From JAYZBC01 sp036339375 (GTDB taxonomy: Bacteria; Pseudomonadota; Alphaproteobacteria; MPNO01; UBA2964): 64,000 nucleotides of DNA. Shown here piece after piece: positions 1 through 8,269 of this stretch (position 1 is the stretch's first letter; each line of letters starts with the position of its first letter). The notes under the pieces are model-generated. The model made no database searches, was not told where the DNA came from, and saw nothing but the letters and a program-made list of their open reading frames with translations. The DNA lies in the NCBI GenBank assembly GCA_036339375.1, contig JAYZBC010000082.1, positions 26,551-90,550 of the forward strand. The letters are read 5' to 3'. A program made the position numbers and the translations under genes.

Positions 1-165
1 TTGCCAACGCATCAGTGGGTGAATTTCCGTATCCTTATTTACGGGAATATCGATGGTCATTAAATATCCGGCCTCATCTAATGCACGTATGTGGTCGTGA
101 AGGTCGGGGTAGTTCCGCGGAAGACCGGAGGTGTTTTTGACGTTTTTGAATGTACTTGCTGCCAT
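1..165 (-). CDS. UbiD-family decarboxylase, N-terminal 55 residues (runs off the left edge)
   Basis: Reading the minus strand from the ATG at 165-163 gives 55 codons with no stop to the window edge. The residues DLHDHIRALDEAGYL followed by a short segment ending IHPLMRWQ match the start of UbiD-type decarboxylases, which use prenylated FMN to remove or add a carboxyl group on aromatic or alpha,beta-unsaturated acids. An AGGA lies just upstream of the ATG (about 172-175). The catalytic E-D-E triad and the prenyl-FMN site lie outside the window, so the substrate cannot be guessed. It is transcribed away from the diiron/molybdenum gene pair at 609-3712, with a 443-base gap between them. Family call is fairly sure; function within the family is open. 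Confidence 0.7.
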   Translation of the reverse strand, partial: MAASTFKNVKNTSGLPRNYPDLHDHIRALDEAGYLMTIDIPVNKDTEIHPLMRWQ

Positions 166-608
166 TGTTTTATCCTAACTTCACCTCATTTAAAATAATA
201 ACCCTTTACAGGTCTAAGAGCAGGTTTTTCCACATTTGTCTAAAAATATGGCGTGGCTGCCTGGTTAAAGAAAAATTATGACTAGTCTTTAATAAAATTG
301 ATATTAGTAATTAGTGTTTGTAATTTTGCCTTTGACCTTTTTTACACTTGGTCGGCTTTTATTCGTTGTTTCAGAACGTTAAGGTTTTTAACTTAGCACC
401 ATTTTTTTTGAGGTGAATATGCTACAATTCCATTTATTTCTAAAATGTTGTGGTCAAATTAGGTATCTACAGACCAAATTGTAATTTCTATTCTGAAAAT
501 GTCGTAAAAATTTATTTTAAATTATACAAATTTGGCATTTTACGAGGGGCTTGGTGGCTGGGTTGATAATGTTTACACTCAAAGGTTAAATGGACCGAGA
601 TATTCCTG
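166..608. other. Intergenic region between divergent genes, no gene seen
   Basis: These 443 bases separate the UbiD-family gene (leftward) from the diiron-type enzyme (rightward). The stretch is strongly AT-rich, and I find no convincing reading frame, tRNA fold or terminator hairpin. It must hold the two divergent promoters, but no pair of -35/-10 boxes stands out clearly enough to call. Confidence 0.5.
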
Positions 609-1385
609 ATGGCATTGACCCCTAACAAATTTGGCAAAGAAGCTGCGGAAAGCGTTGTTCTGCTTCGAGAGGCGTGGCACACCAAGAATCACCCTTTTTA
701 TATAGAGTTTTCCGAGGGAAAAATTGGGTTGCTCTCTATGGCAGCTCTGATGGCACAACATTACCAACATGTGCGCCGCTGTCTGCCAAGTTTCGGTTTG
801 ATTTATTACAAATCACCACCCGAAGCACGCAGTTTTGCGCTTGAAAATCTTGCAGAGGAAGAGGGTTTGGTTGCTGGTCCCGGCAAGGGTCGAGAAGCCC
901 ATGATCACATGGAATTAATTTTTCGATTTTGTCTCGCTGCTGGAATGACAAAGGAAGAGGTAAGGTCTACGGAACAGTTACCCGCGTGGCGTGCTCGAAC
1001 CTATTATTACTTGAATGTCGTTCATGATATGCCTATTGGCGTAATTTTGGCGATGCAATGTACTCAGGAGGGTCAGCAACCCGCTATCAATGGAGAACGA
1101 ACCTTACCGGCTTTTAAAAAATATCACGGGTATACCTCGGAATCTCCAGAAATTGAGTTTTTTACTGAACACCATGTCGCTGATGCTGATCATTCCAGTC
1201 GACAACTTCAACTTGTTGAACGCCTTATAACGTCTCCAGAATTGAGAGATCAGGCTGTAGAGGTGGCTGAGGTTCAGGTAAAAACCCGCTGGGCTGGTAT
1301 GAACGATCTTTACCGGACAGCAATTCTTGGCCAAATAGATCCTCTACCGAAAAAATCGCTGTCTAAAACGGAAGTGTGGAAATGA
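609..1385 (+). CDS. PqqC/TenA-fold (heme-oxygenase-like) putative diiron oxidase or oxygenase
   Basis: 258 residues, all-helical by composition, resembling PqqC-like and heme-oxygenase-like diiron (HDO) proteins such as UndA, CADD and BesC. The family's third-helix signature H-x3-D-x2-H is present as H188, D192 and H195. Plausible partners are a glutamate in the LAEEEG segment (83-85), H98 or H100 in the HDHMEL segment, and E154. This is by-eye matching, so the exact ligand set is inferred. Family members use O2 to cleave or oxidise small acids and amino acids, and some lack metal. The ATG at 609 has only a weak GAGA upstream. The stop overlaps the next gene's start (ATGA, 1382-1385), so the molybdenum hydroxylase subunit is almost certainly co-translated and probably acts in the same pathway. 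Substrate unknown. Confidence 0.65.
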   Translation: MALTPNKFGKEAAESVVLLREAWHTKNHPFYIEFSEGKIGLLSMAALMAQHYQHVRRCLPSFGLIYYKSPPEARSFALENLAEEEGLVAGPGKGREAHDHMELIFRFCLAAGMTKEEVRSTEQLPAWRARTYYYLNVVHDMPIGVILAMQCTQEGQQPAINGERTLPAFKKYHGYTSESPEIEFFTEHHVADADHSSRQLQLVERLITSPELRDQAVEVAEVQVKTRWAGMNDLYRTAILGQIDPLPKKSLSKTEVWK

Positions 1386-3712
1386 CAATAGAAACTGAAC
1401 CTTTGTTGGGTAACCTCGGAGATGGAGTTACGCGGTTGGAGGACCCGCCACTCGTTACGGGCAAAGGCCAATACGCAGCAGACGTTAATTTTATTAACCA
1501 AATGTACATGCGTGTGGTGCGTTCAGGTTATGCACACGGTGCTATACGTTCGATTGATTTTCAGGCGGCTTTAGCTTTACCCGGTGTTATAACCGTCTGG
1601 ACCTTCGGAGATATTGAAGACATACCCCCCATTGATTTTCGGGATGGTAAAAACGAAACCCTTGCCCCTTTCCGTCAACCTGTATTAGCACGGGGTGTTG
1701 TTAGGTATGTAGGCGAACCGGTGGCTGTTGTATTTGCTGAAAATGCATATATCGCAGAGGATGCGGCCGAGTTGGTAAAAGTAGTAATAGATGAAAAAAC
1801 TCCGTTGTTAAATGCTGTGGATGCTCCTCAAGAATTTTTACCGGGTCACACTACTGAGGCAACGGTTATAGAACAATCTTACGGCGATATTGAAGCCACG
1901 TTTGCTAATGCTCATGTCATTGTCGAAGTGGAGGCGTCGATTGGGCGTCATACAGGGGTGCCCTTAGAAAATCGTGGGGCAATCGGGCGTTATGATGCAA
2001 CTAATGATGTTTTGGAAATACATGGAGCCGCAAAAGTACCGCACCGTAATCGTGAAGCTATTGCTCGAATGTTCGGACGCAATCTTTCCGGCGTACATTT
2101 TTTTGAGGGGCACGTAGGAGGTGGTTTTGGCGTTCGTGGCGAGTTATATCCAGAGGATGTGCTTGTTGGCGCAGCGGCGATGCGTCTGGGCCGTCCAATA
2201 AAGTGGATAGAGGATCGCCAGGAACATTTAATGGCAACAAACCATTCCCGCCAACAACACCATAAAATAAGGGCCGCGGTTGCTGCTGATGGCGAAGTTT
2301 TGGCCGTTGATGATGAACTGTATTTAGATCAGGGGGCGTACATCCGGACGCATGGAACACGTGTTGCCAATTTAACAACCGGGACATTGCCTGGGCTCTA
2401 TCGTTTCCCAATTTTTCGTGCCACTTGTCACTTTCGCCTGACCAATAAAACGCCAGCTGCCACTTATCGTGCCCCCGGTCGTTTTGAAAGCACCTTCGTT
2501 CGGGAGAGGCTTATGGATGCCATAGCGAACGAGCTGGGTTTGGATGTCATTGCTGTTCGTAGGCGCAATTTAATTTCGAAGGGCGAAATGCCTTATGCTC
2601 GAAAGCTGAATGTGTTAGGCGACTCTGTTGAACAGGACACGGGTGATTATGAGGGTCTTTTGGATCAGGCGTTGGAAAAAATAGGCTGGGATGAGTTACA
2701 AGAAAATCTCCAAAAACGCCGTGCAACCGGCGAATTGGTGGGCGCCGGCATTTCTATGTATTGTGATAAAAGCGGTCTTGGGCCAGGTGATGGATCCCGG
2801 ATATTTGTAGAGCCAACGGGCGCTGTTGAAGTTGTCACGGGAGGTGCTTCTGTGGGTCAGGGCTTCAAAACAGCTATGGCACAAATTTGTGCTGACGCGT
2901 TGGGCGTAGATTATCGTCGCATACGTGTCGTCCACGGACGCACAGACCGGATTGATTACGGTATCGGTGCGCACGCATCAAGGGCGAGTGTGCTAACTGG
3001 TAATGCAGTTAATGCAACCGCACTAAAAGTACGGGAAAAGGCGCTCTCCGTTGCTGCGGATTTGCTCCAAGCTCCGGCAGACAAGTTGGATATAAAAAAC
3101 GGGGTAGTGACGTTATCGGAAAATCCCACTGGTCCGTCGGTAACCCTAGGTGAGGTTGCTGAGGCCCTATCACCAGAATCTTCCTCGCGCGGGGATCGGA
3201 CACCCTACCTTTCGGCAGAGGAATGGTTTTACACGGATCATCAAACATATTCGTACGGGGTTCAAATACCCGTGGTTTTGGTTGATAGAGAGACTGGTGG
3301 AATCAAGTTTGAACGGTATTTGATAGCTTACGACATAGGACGCGCAATCAACCCAAAGATGGTTGAAGGCCAATTAATTGGGGGATTAGCGCAAGGGGTT
3401 GGTGGTACATTATATGAAGAATTTGTTTACGATAAACGTGGCGAACCACTATCAGTTACCTTCGTTGACTATTTACTTCCAACCGCACGCGAAGTACCTG
3501 TTCCGGAGCTTTTACTTACGGAAGATGAGCCAAGTTCTCGTAACCCTTTGGGTATAAAAGGTGCTGGGGAATGTGGCATAACTGGAACAGCTGCAGCAAT
3601 AGCCGCTGCTGTGGATGATGCAATTGGTATTCCTAATGCCGTGAAAACTTTGCCTATTACACCCCAACGTCTTAAAAAAATTTTAGATGATCATCACCAA
3701 ACCTTAAAATGA
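1382..3712 (+). CDS. Xanthine dehydrogenase-family molybdenum-binding (large) subunit, orphan
   Basis: About 776 residues, typical for CoxL/XdhB-type molybdopterin-cytosine-dinucleotide subunits. Visible landmarks are the N-terminal hammerhead domain (RLEDPPLVTGKGQYAADV), the glycine-rich GHVGGGFGVRGE loop, the active-site-like loop TYRAPGRFES, and the catalytic glutamate in GIKGAGECG (about E730). The loop is neither the AYxCSFR of form I CO dehydrogenase nor exactly AYRGAGR, so CO oxidation is unlikely. I prefer the ATG at 1382 over an upstream GTG at 1376, because it has GGAAG eight bases upstream and overlaps the preceding stop as ATGA. No FAD or 2Fe-2S partner is adjacent; the nearest are at 10451-14282. 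It may borrow those subunits or use other electron carriers. Hydroxylation of a heteroaromatic or aldehyde is the default expectation. Confidence 0.85.
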   Translation: MTIETEPLLGNLGDGVTRLEDPPLVTGKGQYAADVNFINQMYMRVVRSGYAHGAIRSIDFQAALALPGVITVWTFGDIEDIPPIDFRDGKNETLAPFRQPVLARGVVRYVGEPVAVVFAENAYIAEDAAELVKVVIDEKTPLLNAVDAPQEFLPGHTTEATVIEQSYGDIEATFANAHVIVEVEASIGRHTGVPLENRGAIGRYDATNDVLEIHGAAKVPHRNREAIARMFGRNLSGVHFFEGHVGGGFGVRGELYPEDVLVGAAAMRLGRPIKWIEDRQEHLMATNHSRQQHHKIRAAVAADGEVLAVDDELYLDQGAYIRTHGTRVANLTTGTLPGLYRFPIFRATCHFRLTNKTPAATYRAPGRFESTFVRERLMDAIANELGLDVIAVRRRNLISKGEMPYARKLNVLGDSVEQDTGDYEGLLDQALEKIGWDELQENLQKRRATGELVGAGISMYCDKSGLGPGDGSRIFVEPTGAVEVVTGGASVGQGFKTAMAQICADALGVDYRRIRVVHGRTDRIDYGIGAHASRASVLTGNAVNATALKVREKALSVAADLLQAPADKLDIKNGVVTLSENPTGPSVTLGEVAEALSPESSSRGDRTPYLSAEEWFYTDHQTYSYGVQIPVVLVDRETGGIKFERYLIAYDIGRAINPKMVEGQLIGGLAQGVGGTLYEEFVYDKRGEPLSVTFVDYLLPTAREVPVPELLLTEDEPSSRNPLGIKGAGECGITGTAAAIAAAVDDAIGIPNAVKTLPITPQRLKKILDDHHQTLK

Positions 3713-3773
3713 AATTTCCCTCAAAAAGATTTATAGAATACAACCTTATGAATTCCTTGGATTACGAAATGAT

Positions 3774-4757
3774 TTAGCGTTTTTCAGAACTGTTTTTTAA
3801 TTGATTTGTAAATTTTAGGGTGTCCTCCGCTAGTAACTTTTCATCGCTAGTTGATGACATTAAAGTTTTCGTGACTAAAACTTGAACACCTTCCTTCACA
3901 ATGTCTTTTTCTAAATGGGCGTCTAATTGATCAATTAAAATGCCATCAATTTTTTCCCCGTAAAATTTTACTATGCCTAAGGGTGAAACCGGGAAACCTA
4001 TCTCCGCTAGCATCTTTGCGGCTGGACCCTTTATGGATTTGTTGCCGATTATGGGGGAAACAGCGACAACTGGGACTTGTAGGTTTTTGAGTGTTTTTCT
4101 GATACCCGGCACACTTAAAATCGGTTCGATACTAATGAAGGGGTTGGAAGGACAAATGATAACAGCCTCCAGAGCTGGGTTTGACAGAGCGCTAGCGAAC
4201 CCCGGTGCCGGTACTGCCTGCTCCATACCCTTAAAATGTACACCCGTGAATACCGGTTTGCATGAGAGTTTCACAAAGTAGTCTTGAAAAAAAAAGTCTC
4301 CCTCTTCAGTGTCCACAATGGTGCCAACACGATGATCACTCATAGGAACAATATTGTGAGAAATTTGGTGGCTGCGACATAATTTCTGGGTGACTTTTGA
4401 CAGCGTTTGTCCCTCTGCCAGCCTTTGTGTTCTTTCTACGTGTGTGGCGAGATCTCGGTCTCCTATTTGAAACCACGTTTCTCCTCCAATTCGGGAGAGT
4501 GCTTTCATAAAATTCCAAGTTTCATCTGCCATGCCCCAACCCCGTACGGGATCGTTTATTCCACCTAGTTTGTAAATTACGGAATCGAGGTCGGGGGAAA
4601 TGTGAAATCCTAAATGAGTAAAGTCATCCCCAGTGTTGACAGCAATTACCAAATCACAGGGGTCCTTTACTAGGGATAGACCGTTGGCAAGTTTTGCGCC
4701 TCCAACGCCCCCAGCCAAAGCTAAAATTAAATTTTTTGGATCTTTCTTAGTTTTCAT
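3774..4757 (-). CDS. cofD: CofD/FbiA-type 2-phospho-L-lactate transferase (coenzyme F420 biosynthesis)
   Basis: 327 residues. The N-terminus carries AGGVGGAK (15-22), followed by VNTGDDFTHLGFHISPDLDS and CPSNPFISIEPIL, all hallmarks of CofD. The enzyme joins the phospho-lactate-type (or phosphoenolpyruvate/3-phosphoglycerate-type) moiety to the deazaflavin Fo, forming the core of F420. It is cytoplasmic. No other F420 gene (fbiC/cofGH, cofC, cofE) is in the window, so the rest of the pathway must lie elsewhere. It is divergent from two opine-dehydrogenase-like genes and close to two LLM oxidoreductases of the type that often uses F420, which makes a working F420 system likely. F420 genes are patchily distributed in Proteobacteria, and transfer is a common explanation. 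The ATG at 4757 has no strong ribosome binding site. Confidence 0.9.
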   Translation of the reverse strand: MKTKKDPKNLILALAGGVGGAKLANGLSLVKDPCDLVIAVNTGDDFTHLGFHISPDLDSVIYKLGGINDPVRGWGMADETWNFMKALSRIGGETWFQIGDRDLATHVERTQRLAEGQTLSKVTQKLCRSHQISHNIVPMSDHRVGTIVDTEEGDFFFQDYFVKLSCKPVFTGVHFKGMEQAVPAPGFASALSNPALEAVIICPSNPFISIEPILSVPGIRKTLKNLQVPVVAVSPIIGNKSIKGPAAKMLAEIGFPVSPLGIVKFYGEKIDGILIDQLDAHLEKDIVKEGVQVLVTKTLMSSTSDEKLLAEDTLKFTNQLKNSSEKR

Positions 4758-5015
4758 ATTTTCTGGATTTGCCTTTGATTACGTTTTGCACTTTCCCTGA
4801 ATTTGAATTTTTGGGATAATATCATTTGAACTTTGCAAAAAGAATTTATCCTACAATAACCTCATTTTATTTAGTATCTACAATACTTATTTTTCAGCAA
4901 AATTTTCTGGTAAAGTTTGTTTCAATTTGCCTTGTGAAAGCGATTAACGAAAAATTTCGAAAGAGAAAGTTTGATACTTCAAATATAAAACAACTCAGGC
5001 ACAGGTTAATAAAAA

Positions 5016-6119
5016 ATGGGCACAAAAAGAGTTGCTATTTTGGGAGCTGGACACGGAGGCCTTGCGGCAGCAGCTGATTTAACGGCGCGTGGCTTCGAGG
5101 TGAGTTTGCACGCTCGTCGACAGGAAACCCTGTCACCGCTCCAAAACCAAGGCGGCGTTTTGGCGCAAGGGGTTCAGGATGGGTTATTTCCAATTGACTT
5201 GCTTACCACGAATTTAGAAGAGGCTATTACTGGGGTAGACTTAATTATGCTGGTCTTGCCCTCCGTCGCGCATAAATTCTATGCCGAGGGTTTAGCATCA
5301 CTGCTCAATCCTGACATCCCCATTTTTGTAAATCCGGGGCATACAGGCGGTGCTTTACATTTTGTCAATGAGTTGCGTCGTTCGGGATATGTTTTGCCAA
5401 TTAAAACGTGTGAGACGGTGACGCTTACCTATATTTGTCGCAAATCTAGTTTAAAGGCTGTGGACATTTTTTCTTACACTCGGAAATTGAAATTTGCGGC
5501 CTTTCCCGGAAAATACGCAAAAGAAATGTATAATCTTATAAAACCTATTTATCCCGAAATATCTTTGGTCAGTAGTGTACTGGAAACGGCCCTTACAAAT
5601 ATTAACGCTGTCTTTCATACACCAGCAATGCTTTTGAATGCTGGCTGGATAGAGGATACAAAGGGCGATTTCAGATTTTATAACGAGGGTATTACTCCCG
5701 CAGTTGGCCGTGTAATCGGAGAATTGGATGCTGAAAGAATGAAAATTGCCGGAGCCCTGAAGGTTCCTACGGCGAGCTTTCTTGAAAACTTTTATCAGGC
5801 TGGCCTTACAACAAAAGCGGCATTTGAATCTGGTGATATCGCGAAAGCTTGTGTTGACAGTAAACCTAACAAAGAAATTAAGAGTCCATCTTCACTAGAC
5901 CATCGTTATGTCCATGAGGACGTTGGGTATGGATTGGTACCTTTTGCTGAATTTGGAAGGCTTGCGGGTGTTAGGACCCCCACTATAGATGCTCTAGTCC
6001 ATATTTTTTCAGAGTTGATGACAACCTCTTTTTCTAAGGAAGGTTTGACGCTGTCAGGAATGGGTCTTGAAAACCTTGATCCCCGGGGTGTTCACCAGTT
6101 TGTAGAGGATGGTGCCTAA
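5016..6119 (+). CDS. NAD/NADP octopine/nopaline dehydrogenase-family protein (first of a tandem pair)
   Basis: 367 residues. An N-terminal Rossmann domain begins VAILGAGHGGLAAAADL, and the C-terminal half matches the opine dehydrogenase helical domain: NINAVFHTPAMLLNAG carries the conserved catalytic-type histidine, and DHRYVHEDVGYGLVP follows near residue 290. Family members reductively condense an amino acid with a 2-oxo acid, or run the reverse reaction. They include proteins related to ketopantoate reductase-like dehydrogenases, so the substrate is not set by the fold. The stop TAA (6117-6119) shares its last A with the ATG of the second copy (TAATG), showing tight translational coupling. 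The two LLM oxidoreductases follow in the same direction. An intact enzyme is likely; the opine it handles is unknown. Confidence 0.8.
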   Translation: MGTKRVAILGAGHGGLAAAADLTARGFEVSLHARRQETLSPLQNQGGVLAQGVQDGLFPIDLLTTNLEEAITGVDLIMLVLPSVAHKFYAEGLASLLNPDIPIFVNPGHTGGALHFVNELRRSGYVLPIKTCETVTLTYICRKSSLKAVDIFSYTRKLKFAAFPGKYAKEMYNLIKPIYPEISLVSSVLETALTNINAVFHTPAMLLNAGWIEDTKGDFRFYNEGITPAVGRVIGELDAERMKIAGALKVPTASFLENFYQAGLTTKAAFESGDIAKACVDSKPNKEIKSPSSLDHRYVHEDVGYGLVPFAEFGRLAGVRTPTIDALVHIFSELMTTSFSKEGLTLSGMGLENLDPRGVHQFVEDGA

Positions 6120-7231
6120 TGCCCAACAGCGTTGTTAAAACGATTGCCATTTTTGGCGCTGGCGGTGGCGGGACTTCTGCAGCGGCACATTTGACGACAC
6201 TAGGTTTTGAAATCAGGTTATACAGTCAAGACCGGAATGCCCTGACACCCTTACAAAAAATTGGGGGAATTGAATATGAAGCTCCTTTTGGCAAGGGTTT
6301 TGCTGAAATACCGATAATTACAGATGATGCTTTTAAAGCAATGGATGGCGCTGACATTGTGATGATAGTGAGCCCGGCACATCTCCACGAAAAATGGATT
6401 ACTGCAGCGGCACCCCACCTTACTGATGAACAAGTTTTGTTTGTGTCTCCTGGGCACACTCTTTTGTTAATTCCACAAATTCTTCGGGCAAACGGTATTA
6501 AACATCCTGTGTTTTGCGAAACAGCAACCCTCCCATACCTTTGTAGACGTATAGGGCCGACAACTTGTAAAATTTCAAGGGTGTCTGATTTTATGGTTTT
6601 TGGAGGATTTCCAGGTTGTGAAACTGCACGACAATTTGAAATTGTAAAAACCGTATACCCTTCCGTGCAATGCTTTTCAAACGTGTTGGAAACGGTTTTG
6701 CCTTATGGAAACGCTATTCACCATCCCCCTGCCTTTCTTTGCAATGCTGGTCGTGTAGAAGCAACTGGTGGAAATTTTCGGCATTACTACGACGGGATCA
6801 CACCTTCTGTCGGTCGTTTAATTGACGCGGTAGACCGTGAAAGGCTAAAAGTAGCAGGGGCACTAGGTGCAGAAACAATGCCTTTTGTCGAACTTTTTTA
6901 TCGGATGGGTTATACTACCAAGGCCGCATGTGACACTGGCATTGCCTACGAGGCATTTCACCAGAGTGAACCAGATAAGTGGATACCAGCCCCCTCAAAA
7001 CTTGAACATCGTTATTTTTTAGAGGATGTGCCCTATGGACATATGATTTATTCGGAACTTGGACGAATAGCTGGGGTGTCTACGCCCACAATTGATCATA
7101 TAATTCTCCTTGCATCAGTAGCACTAGGGCATGATTTATCGGTTGACGCGCTGACACTTGAAAAAATGGGTATTGCAGGTATTTCAAAAGACCGTTTTCT
7201 CCGTCTTTTGGAATTTGGATTTGACGATTGA
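6119..7231 (+). CDS. NAD/NADP octopine/nopaline dehydrogenase-family protein (second of a tandem pair)
   Basis: 370 residues, built like the preceding gene and clearly a paralogue. The nucleotide loop IAIFGAGGGGTSAAAHL begins near residue 10. GNAIHHPPAFLCNAGR in the C-terminal domain holds the conserved histidine region, and EHRYFLEDVPYGHM matches the HRYxxEDVxYG block of the first copy. Keeping two full-length, coupled copies suggests either a heterodimer or two related substrates. The start shares one base with the preceding stop. The next gene begins 13 bases downstream, so the opine-like dehydrogenases and the LLM enzymes are probably one transcript. No nicotianamine-synthase-like gene is present, so a metallophore role of the staphylopine type is not supported. 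Confidence 0.8.
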   Translation: MPNSVVKTIAIFGAGGGGTSAAAHLTTLGFEIRLYSQDRNALTPLQKIGGIEYEAPFGKGFAEIPIITDDAFKAMDGADIVMIVSPAHLHEKWITAAAPHLTDEQVLFVSPGHTLLLIPQILRANGIKHPVFCETATLPYLCRRIGPTTCKISRVSDFMVFGGFPGCETARQFEIVKTVYPSVQCFSNVLETVLPYGNAIHHPPAFLCNAGRVEATGGNFRHYYDGITPSVGRLIDAVDRERLKVAGALGAETMPFVELFYRMGYTTKAACDTGIAYEAFHQSEPDKWIPAPSKLEHRYFLEDVPYGHMIYSELGRIAGVSTPTIDHIILLASVALGHDLSVDALTLEKMGIAGISKDRFLRLLEFGFDD

Positions 7232-7244
7232 AAAGGTTAAAGAC

Positions 7245-8243
7245 ATGGCAGTAAGACTGGGTATGCGGTTTGACGGATTTGATCCAGCAGGTGAGACGAT
7301 CGAAGTATCGGCCGCTGCTGAAAATGCAGGAGCTGATACTATTTGGATGGCGGAACATTTGGGTTACAGGGAGGCTTCTGTTTCCTGCATGGCTTTCCTT
7401 TTAAAGACGAAAAAAGCGATGGTTATTCCCACTGCGATTATGCCTTATATTTGGCACCCCATGCCCACCGCCATGCAATTTGCTACTATGGCGGAAGCAG
7501 CGCCAGGACGTGTTGGTATTTGTGTCTCAATCGGTAATATCCTGAATTTGCGTGAATCAGGGATCGAAAAACCTCAAAAACCTGTCCGCGTTATCCGTGA
7601 ATATGTAGAAGTACTGAGAGCACTTTGGGCTGGTGAGAAAGTTGAACAAGATGGGCTTATTTGGCAATTGAGGGGAGCGAGATTGGCATTTACTCCCCCA
7701 AAGCCCATTCCCATTTTTGTGGCTTCGACGGGTCCACAAGTCTTGAGTTTGGCTGGAAAAATAGCGGACGGTGTATTGTTTTCTGGGGGTCTTTCAATTG
7801 AATATACAAAACGGTGTGTGGGCTTCGTTAATGAAGGGCTTAAAAAAAATAGCCGTGATCCTGGAAAATTAAGAAAAGCAGGTTTTGTCTATTTTTCTTG
7901 TTCCCGTGACGGCTTAACCGCTTTGGAAGCAAACCGTAGGAAGATTGCTTTTCTTTTTCGAAATTCCACACAGGCAGATAATATAAGTTCGGTCGGAATA
8001 CCAATAGATCACAAGGGAATCATAGAGCTTGTGCGACAAAGAAAGCTTGAGGAAGCTGCTCAACTTGTACCACTTGAAGCAGTTCAAAAATTCACGGTTG
8101 CTGGCACACCGGAGGAGTGCCGTCACGGGCTGCAGGCATACATTGAAGCCGGTGTGGAGGAGCCTGTAATTGAGGTGAGCGGGACGGAAGAAGAAAAAAC
8201 ACTGGCGCTGGAGGTGATACGTGAATTTACTTCCGGCCGATAA
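7245..8243 (+). CDS. LLM-class flavin/F420-dependent oxidoreductase (first of a pair)
   Basis: 332 residues from the ATG at 7245. A longer in-frame start at 7158 would run into the upstream gene and adds residues unlike the family, while AAGG at 7233-7236 suits 7245. The TIM-barrel pattern of luciferase-like monooxygenases is clear: ENAGADTIWMAEHLGYRE (strand 2 to helix), the AEAAPGRVGICVSIG loop, then PPKPIPIFVASTGPQ, with a C-terminal VAGTPEECRHGLQAYIEAG. This arrangement fits the F420-using methylene-tetrahydromethanopterin-reductase-like branch better than the luciferase branch, but cofactor choice is inferred, helped by cofD at 3774-4757. It probably transfers hydride to or from an organic substrate made or used by the neighbouring dehydrogenases. 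Confidence 0.8.
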   Translation: MAVRLGMRFDGFDPAGETIEVSAAAENAGADTIWMAEHLGYREASVSCMAFLLKTKKAMVIPTAIMPYIWHPMPTAMQFATMAEAAPGRVGICVSIGNILNLRESGIEKPQKPVRVIREYVEVLRALWAGEKVEQDGLIWQLRGARLAFTPPKPIPIFVASTGPQVLSLAGKIADGVLFSGGLSIEYTKRCVGFVNEGLKKNSRDPGKLRKAGFVYFSCSRDGLTALEANRRKIAFLFRNSTQADNISSVGIPIDHKGIIELVRQRKLEEAAQLVPLEAVQKFTVAGTPEECRHGLQAYIEAGVEEPVIEVSGTEEEKTLALEVIREFTSGR

Positions 8244-8269
8244 CAAAACAAACCAGAAAGATACAAATT

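Noticed and set aside
1382..3712. Aerobic CO dehydrogenase large subunit
   Set aside because: The form I loop AYxCSFR is absent, and coxM/coxS partners are not adjacent.
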